Positions 7,362 through 10,431 of a stretch of 10,431 bases of DNA are shown one piece after another (within the stretch, counting starts at the first letter, position 1; each line of letters begins with the position of its first letter). Origin of the DNA: Oscillospiraceae bacterium (GTDB taxonomy: Bacteria; Bacillota; Clostridia; Oscillospirales; Ruminococcaceae); assembly GCA_003512525.1 (NCBI GenBank), contig DOQG01000037.1, positions 1 through 10,431 on the forward strand, given 5' to 3'. The translations under genes and the position numbers were made by a program. Below the pieces are notes generated by a model. The model made no database searches and was not told the DNA's origin. It was given only the letters and a program-made list of their open reading frames with translations.

Positions 7362-10115
7362 ATGAGCTTTTTTGATAAAGACGGCAACAGCCGCCATGAT
7401 TGGAATATATTTCTGGATAACTTCCCCACTATAGGTGTATTTAAACTTCCGCACGACCTGAACGAAGCATACTATGACAAAAACGTTGCCGCAATGCTTC
7501 ATATCAGCGGCGACAACATGAATAAAGAAAAGTTTTACGCTCTGCTTGACAGTCTGAACGAAAATCAGGTCGAGGGTCACAAGAATATATATATGTATAC
7601 TGCCGGCGGAGAAACAAGCTACATAAAGATAAAGATAGTATATGATACAGACTATCTGCTCGGCTTTATACAGGACGTAACGCAGATAATGCAGGCGCGC
7701 AACCCGAAGGACGATATCAAAGAGTATGACACGCTTACGGGTATGTACACACGCGACTACTTCATACGCCGTGTACGCAGTATGATAAGTCAGATAAGCG
7801 GCACCGCTCAATGCTGTATGGCGGCTGTACATATCAACGGTATAGAACGTGTAGACAGCGAGCTTAATTATGATAAGACATCACTTTGCATTGCCACTGC
7901 GGCAAACGCACTTAAACGTTTTAATTCCGAAAATGTCATCATAGGTGTGAAAAGCTACAAAGACTTTTTAGTTTTCTTCCGCCAGATGGCAAAAAAAGAA
8001 ATTAACGATATTATAAAGAAAATGTACGATGCAGTCAGCAGGTGCAGACTGACCGATGAATTTGGAAATACCATAGAAACCCGCAGTGAAGCATTCACTA
8101 TAACTGTAGGCTACTGCTGGTATCCTACGCAGGCGGCTACTATCGATATGATGATAAACTATGCCGACTTTGCACTTTTCAGAGCCAAAGCGCTCGGAAG
8201 CATAAACAGGGAGTTTTCGGCAGAAGAATATGTTACGGAGTGCAACAGCTATTCCGACTCAAAGCTTCTGACGAGCCTTATTGACGACAACAATTTCAGT
8301 TACTGCTTCCAGCCGATAGTATCGACCGTTGACGGTTCTGTTTATGCCTATGAGGCGCTTATGCGTCCTAAGGGTTCGTCGCCGCTCGATATACTCCGCA
8401 TTGCACGCGAGCACGGAAAGCTGTATGACATAGAGCGGCTTACTTTTGAGAATGTCCTTGATATAGTCAGCAAGAACCGTTCGCGTTTCGGAGAAAAAAA
8501 GATATTCATAAATTCTGTGCCGGACCATATGATAACAGAGTATGATTTTAACAGACTGTGCGAAAAGTACGGCGATATAATGCCTCAGCTGGTAATTGAA
8601 TTTACAGAGCAGGCGGATCTTACAGATGAAAAGATAGCAAAACTGCGGCAGCTGTTCAAATCACACGGCTGTATGATCGCGATCGATGATTACGGAAGCG
8701 GTTATTCAAACACTGCGGCGGTTCTCAGTCTGCAGCCCGATGTATTGAAGATCGACCGCTCGCTTATTACAGATATCAATACAAACGTCAAAAAACAGCA
8801 CTTCCTGACAGGAATTATCGATTTTGCAAGGCTGAATAACATTAAGGTCCTTGCCGAGGGCGTTGAAACATATGACGAGATGAGCGTTACTATACGCAGA
8901 GGTGCAGACTATATACAGGGCTTCTACACGGCAAGACCGCAGAAAGAAATCGTCCCCGATATATCGGATACTATTGCCGAGCAGATGAGAATGCTCAATA
9001 TGCACCGTCCCAATATAAAGGTAGCTCGATATTATACCGTAAAGGACGGCAAAAACGAAAAATTAGATATTGAAAAAATGCTTTCCGAGCGTTACACAGG
9101 AGTTATAGTCGAAAGCGCTTCGGTTCATCTTACGGCTAACGGCTGTGATAATGCCACATTTGTGATAAAGACCGAAAACGGTTCAAAATGCAGGATCACA
9201 CTTGATAATGTGAATATCAAGAGCGGTATGCGTCAGTGCATACAGATAGGCGAAAATTCCGATGCTACAATAGAGATCAAAGGTCAGAACACACTTAACT
9301 ACGACGGTATACTTGTACCCGACACAGCAAAGCTTACAATAACCGGTGACGGAAGTCTTTATATTGACTCATACAGAAATGACGGCTGTTGTATAGGAAG
9401 CAGTTATAACGATACTTTCGGAGAAATAACGATAGATATGACCGGCAGTATTGAGATGCAGGCAAACGGAGATCACGGTATCTGTATCGGCGGCGGTGTG
9501 TCATCAAGCGAAATGCCGATAAAACTGCTGGGCGGCAGCATAAATATGTCATCGACCGGAAAAGACTGCATAGGCGTGGGCTCATATGATGGAAGCTGCG
9601 GCATCGAAACAGGCAACGCCATTATAGATATAAACTGTTCCGGCGACAACGCGGTAGCTCTCGGCTCACTGTGCGGATATGTGGATATAAGAATAAACGG
9701 CACAAAGCTCATACTGAGAGCGCTTGGCATACGTGCAGGTTGCGTGGGCGCGCTCTCTGCGCTTGACGGTGATAATCCATCAAGTATAGATATCCGTAAT
9801 GCTTCATTCGATCTTCTTATGAAGGCAATGCGCGGTGCGGCTGTCGGCTGTCGCAAGACCGAATGCAACATAAATATAAATAGCTCCGACTTTAAAATTC
9901 ATATCGAAGGCGAACAGGTTGCCGGTATAGGCAGCTCTGAGGGAAAAGGAGCTCTGTGCGCCGCAGGAAGTGATATACAGATCACTTCTATCTCAGGCAC
10001 TTATTCGGTAGATGTAGGCTTTACAAACGGCAAGACTGCTCTTAATAACACAACGATAAATTCAGCTATGATAAACGACCCCGACTATCATGAGCCTGTA
10101 CGCATGATACAATAA
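7362..10115 (+). CDS. PAS-like / degenerate GGDEF / EAL cyclic-di-GMP phosphodiesterase fused to a C-terminal beta-helix repeat domain (917 aa)
   Basis: Predicted to hydrolyse cyclic di-GMP to pGpG. Residues about 12-112 resemble a PAS sensor ending LGFIQDVT. Residues 121-285 are a GGDEF fold (DTLTGMYTRDYF at 123-134, ITVGYCWYP at 247-255, YADFALFRAKALG at 267-279), but the signature is SYKDF (198-202), so cyclase activity is unlikely. Residues 312-527 are an EAL domain with all expected motifs: YEALMRP (E331), FINSVP (N384), EFTE (E413), IDDYGSGYS (D442, D443), VLKID (K463), LAEGVE (E499) and IQGFYTARP (Q519). Active phosphodiesterase is therefore expected. From about 590 the protein turns into a 28-33 residue repeat with a recurring CIG or IGxG motif, fitting a beta-helix. 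No signal peptide or membrane helix is seen, so the protein is probably cytoplasmic. It is monocistronic, with its own promoter and terminator, divergent from the surface-protein gene. The ligand of the repeat domain is unknown. Confidence 0.95.
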   Translation: MSFFDKDGNSRHDWNIFLDNFPTIGVFKLPHDLNEAYYDKNVAAMLHISGDNMNKEKFYALLDSLNENQVEGHKNIYMYTAGGETSYIKIKIVYDTDYLLGFIQDVTQIMQARNPKDDIKEYDTLTGMYTRDYFIRRVRSMISQISGTAQCCMAAVHINGIERVDSELNYDKTSLCIATAANALKRFNSENVIIGVKSYKDFLVFFRQMAKKEINDIIKKMYDAVSRCRLTDEFGNTIETRSEAFTITVGYCWYPTQAATIDMMINYADFALFRAKALGSINREFSAEEYVTECNSYSDSKLLTSLIDDNNFSYCFQPIVSTVDGSVYAYEALMRPKGSSPLDILRIAREHGKLYDIERLTFENVLDIVSKNRSRFGEKKIFINSVPDHMITEYDFNRLCEKYGDIMPQLVIEFTEQADLTDEKIAKLRQLFKSHGCMIAIDDYGSGYSNTAAVLSLQPDVLKIDRSLITDINTNVKKQHFLTGIIDFARLNNIKVLAEGVETYDEMSVTIRRGADYIQGFYTARPQKEIVPDISDTIAEQMRMLNMHRPNIKVARYYTVKDGKNEKLDIEKMLSERYTGVIVESASVHLTANGCDNATFVIKTENGSKCRITLDNVNIKSGMRQCIQIGENSDATIEIKGQNTLNYDGILVPDTAKLTITGDGSLYIDSYRNDGCCIGSSYNDTFGEITIDMTGSIEMQANGDHGICIGGGVSSSEMPIKLLGGSINMSSTGKDCIGVGSYDGSCGIETGNAIIDINCSGDNAVALGSLCGYVDIRINGTKLILRALGIRAGCVGALSALDGDNPSSIDIRNASFDLLMKAMRGAAVGCRKTECNININSSDFKIHIEGEQVAGIGSSEGKGALCAAGSDIQITSISGTYSVDVGFTNGKTALNNTTINSAMINDPDYHEPVRMIQ
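9225..9941 (+). repeat. Diverged GIGGG-type beta-helix repeats within the EAL protein
   Basis: Residues 622-860 repeat a short motif at regular spacing: QCIQIG (625-630), CCIGSS (676-681), ICIGGG (707-712), DCIGVG (735-740), AVALGS (764-769), GCVGAL (793-798), AAVGCR (826-831) and AGIGSS (854-859). After the first interval of about 51 residues, steps are about 31, 28, 29, 29, 33 and 28. Between motifs are alternating strands such as ITIDMTGSIEM, AIIDINCSG, VDIRINGTKL and NININSSDF. This is the ladder of a parallel beta-helix and recalls the AGIGGG repeats of secreted clostridial proteins. The region is cysteine-rich, with about 14 Cys after residue 590. Confidence 0.75.
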
Positions 10116-10127
10116 TATTGACATTTA

Positions 10128-10175
10128 AGCGTCCCGCTGTAGGAACATTTTCTTACAGCGGGACGTTATTTTCGC
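10128..10175 (+). terminator. Intrinsic terminator of the EAL-domain gene
   Basis: A 12-bp perfect stem (CGTCCCGCTGTA at 10130-10141 with its complement at 10154-10165), extendable by a GU and other pairs on both sides, is followed by TTATTTTCG. It starts 12 nt after the stop codon. A 10-bp inverted repeat (TTGACATTTA at 10118-10127, complement at 10223-10232) lies around it at a distance. Confidence 0.9.
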
Positions 10176-10265
10176 ACGCAAAAGCGCCGATAATGCGCAA
10201 TTACATTTCGTGTTTTCGTTCCTAAATGTCAAATTTGTCACACTTTTAAGAAGATTTTGTGAAAA

Positions 10266-10292
10266 TTAGCACTCCCCTATTGACAGTGCTAA
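10266..10292 (+). promoter_or_regulatory. CIRCE operator (HrcA-binding heat-shock site)
   Basis: TTAGCACTC (10266-10274), a 9-nt spacer, then CAGTGCTAA (10284-10292). The CIRCE consensus is TTAGCACTC-N9-GAGTGCTAA, so the left half is perfect and the right half matches 8 of 9 with exact spacing. The HrcA repressor binds this element in Firmicutes to hold heat-shock genes off at normal temperature. Confidence 0.93.
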
Positions 10293-10307
10293 AAAGTGTG
10301 CTATAAT
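10280..10307 (+). promoter_or_regulatory. Sigma-A promoter of the right-edge heat-shock gene
   Basis: Perfect TTGACA (10280-10285) and perfect TATAAT (10302-10307) with a 16-nt spacer. The -35 overlaps the right half of the CIRCE element, so HrcA binding would block polymerase directly. The predicted start is near 10314, about 100 nt before the gene's ATG. Confidence 0.92.
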
Positions 10308-10358
10308 GTAGTTGTACAAAGAAAGAGAGAGGGTCTCCGGAAGGTACAAGGGCAACAA

Positions 10359-10400
10359 ATGTTCGGCACTGCGTTTAAAGAACAGACCGCTTTGGAATGA
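10359..10400 (+). CDS. Possible 13-codon upstream ORF in the heat-shock leader
   Basis: ATG at 10359 opens MFGTAFKEQTALE and ends at TGA (10398-10400), 15 nt before the next gene. AAGGG (10348-10352) lies 6 nt upstream as a modest ribosome binding site. It lies wholly in the leader between the CIRCE promoter and the heat-shock gene, so it could be a leader peptide or an effect of chance. The sequence resembles no peptide I recognise. Confidence 0.25.
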   Translation: MFGTAFKEQTALE

Positions 10401-10402
10401 AT

Positions 10403-10407
10403 GGAGG
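10403..10407 (+). promoter_or_regulatory. Ribosome binding site of the right-edge gene
   Basis: GGAGG, 8 nt before the ATG at 10416. It starts 2 nt after the TGA of the possible upstream ORF, so translation of that ORF could affect access to this site. Confidence 0.88.
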
Positions 10408-10415
10408 AATGACTT

Positions 10416-10431
10416 ATGTTACCCGCAATTT
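10416..10431 (+). CDS. Start of a CIRCE-controlled heat-shock gene, probably an Hsp20 small chaperone (partial)
   Basis: Only ATG and four more codons (MLPAI) are inside the window, and the gene continues beyond the right edge. A strong ribosome binding site and the CIRCE-controlled promoter upstream show it is a real heat-shock gene. Clostridial Hsp20/alpha-crystallin proteins commonly begin with M-L-P or M-x-P-S-I-F, so Hsp20 is the best guess. GroES, HrcA and DnaJ starts fit less well from memory. Five residues are too few to be sure of the product. Confidence 0.55.

Noticed and set aside
10332..10360. GGTCTCCGGAAGG in the heat-shock leader resembling the GGTCCGGAAGG core of SRP RNA
   Set aside because: The surrounding stem and the rest of the conserved SRP domain are missing, and the position inside a heat-shock leader does not fit.

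Overview
The window looks like part of a low-to-mid GC Firmicutes chromosome, most likely a gut Clostridia member of the Oscillospiraceae/Ruminococcaceae type (a [Eubacterium] siraeum- or Ruminococcus-like genome). This assignment is an inference. It rests on strong GGAGG-type ribosome binding sites, a CIRCE heat-shock operator, frequent ATA isoleucine codons, a giant InlB-repeat surface protein, and GIGGG-type beta-helix repeats. No phage, transposon, CRISPR, tRNA or rRNA gene was recognised.

Layout. Positions 1-158 hold no convincing gene. A perfect 13-bp hairpin (165-194) with a short T tract on the minus strand ends the first gene. That gene (199-6930, minus) encodes a 2243-residue secreted, probably membrane-tethered surface protein. 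In order it has a signal peptide, a small beta domain, an internal sortase-signal-like segment with a second hydrophobic helix, an InlB B-repeat, a long unassigned beta/tyrosine-rich middle, further InlB-like modules with DxDGDGxxD calcium-type loops, and a C-terminal beta-helix. The divergent spacer (6931-7361) holds candidate promoters in both directions, an imperfectly repeated promoter-like block, and a GC-rich segment able to fold into nested stems.

The divergent gene (7362-10115, plus) has a textbook sigma-A promoter and encodes a 917-residue cyclic-di-GMP signalling protein. It combines a PAS-like domain, a degenerate GGDEF domain (SYKDF in place of GGDEF), an EAL phosphodiesterase domain with every recognisable catalytic motif, and an unusual C-terminal repeat region resembling the GIGGG/Cthe_2159-type beta-helices of secreted proteins. 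It ends at a strong intrinsic terminator (10128-10175).

The right edge (10266-10431) holds a CIRCE operator overlapping a sigma-A promoter, a roughly 100-nt leader with a possible 13-codon upstream ORF, and the first five codons (MLPAI) of a heat-shock gene, probably an Hsp20 small chaperone.

How they may work together (inference): the two large genes are divergent, and both end in beta-helix domains of a kind associated with carbohydrate binding in Clostridia. A c-di-GMP phosphodiesterase beside a giant adhesin-like protein suggests control of attachment or surface display. The most unusual single item is the fusion of an apparently cytoplasmic EAL enzyme to a repeat domain normally found outside the cell.
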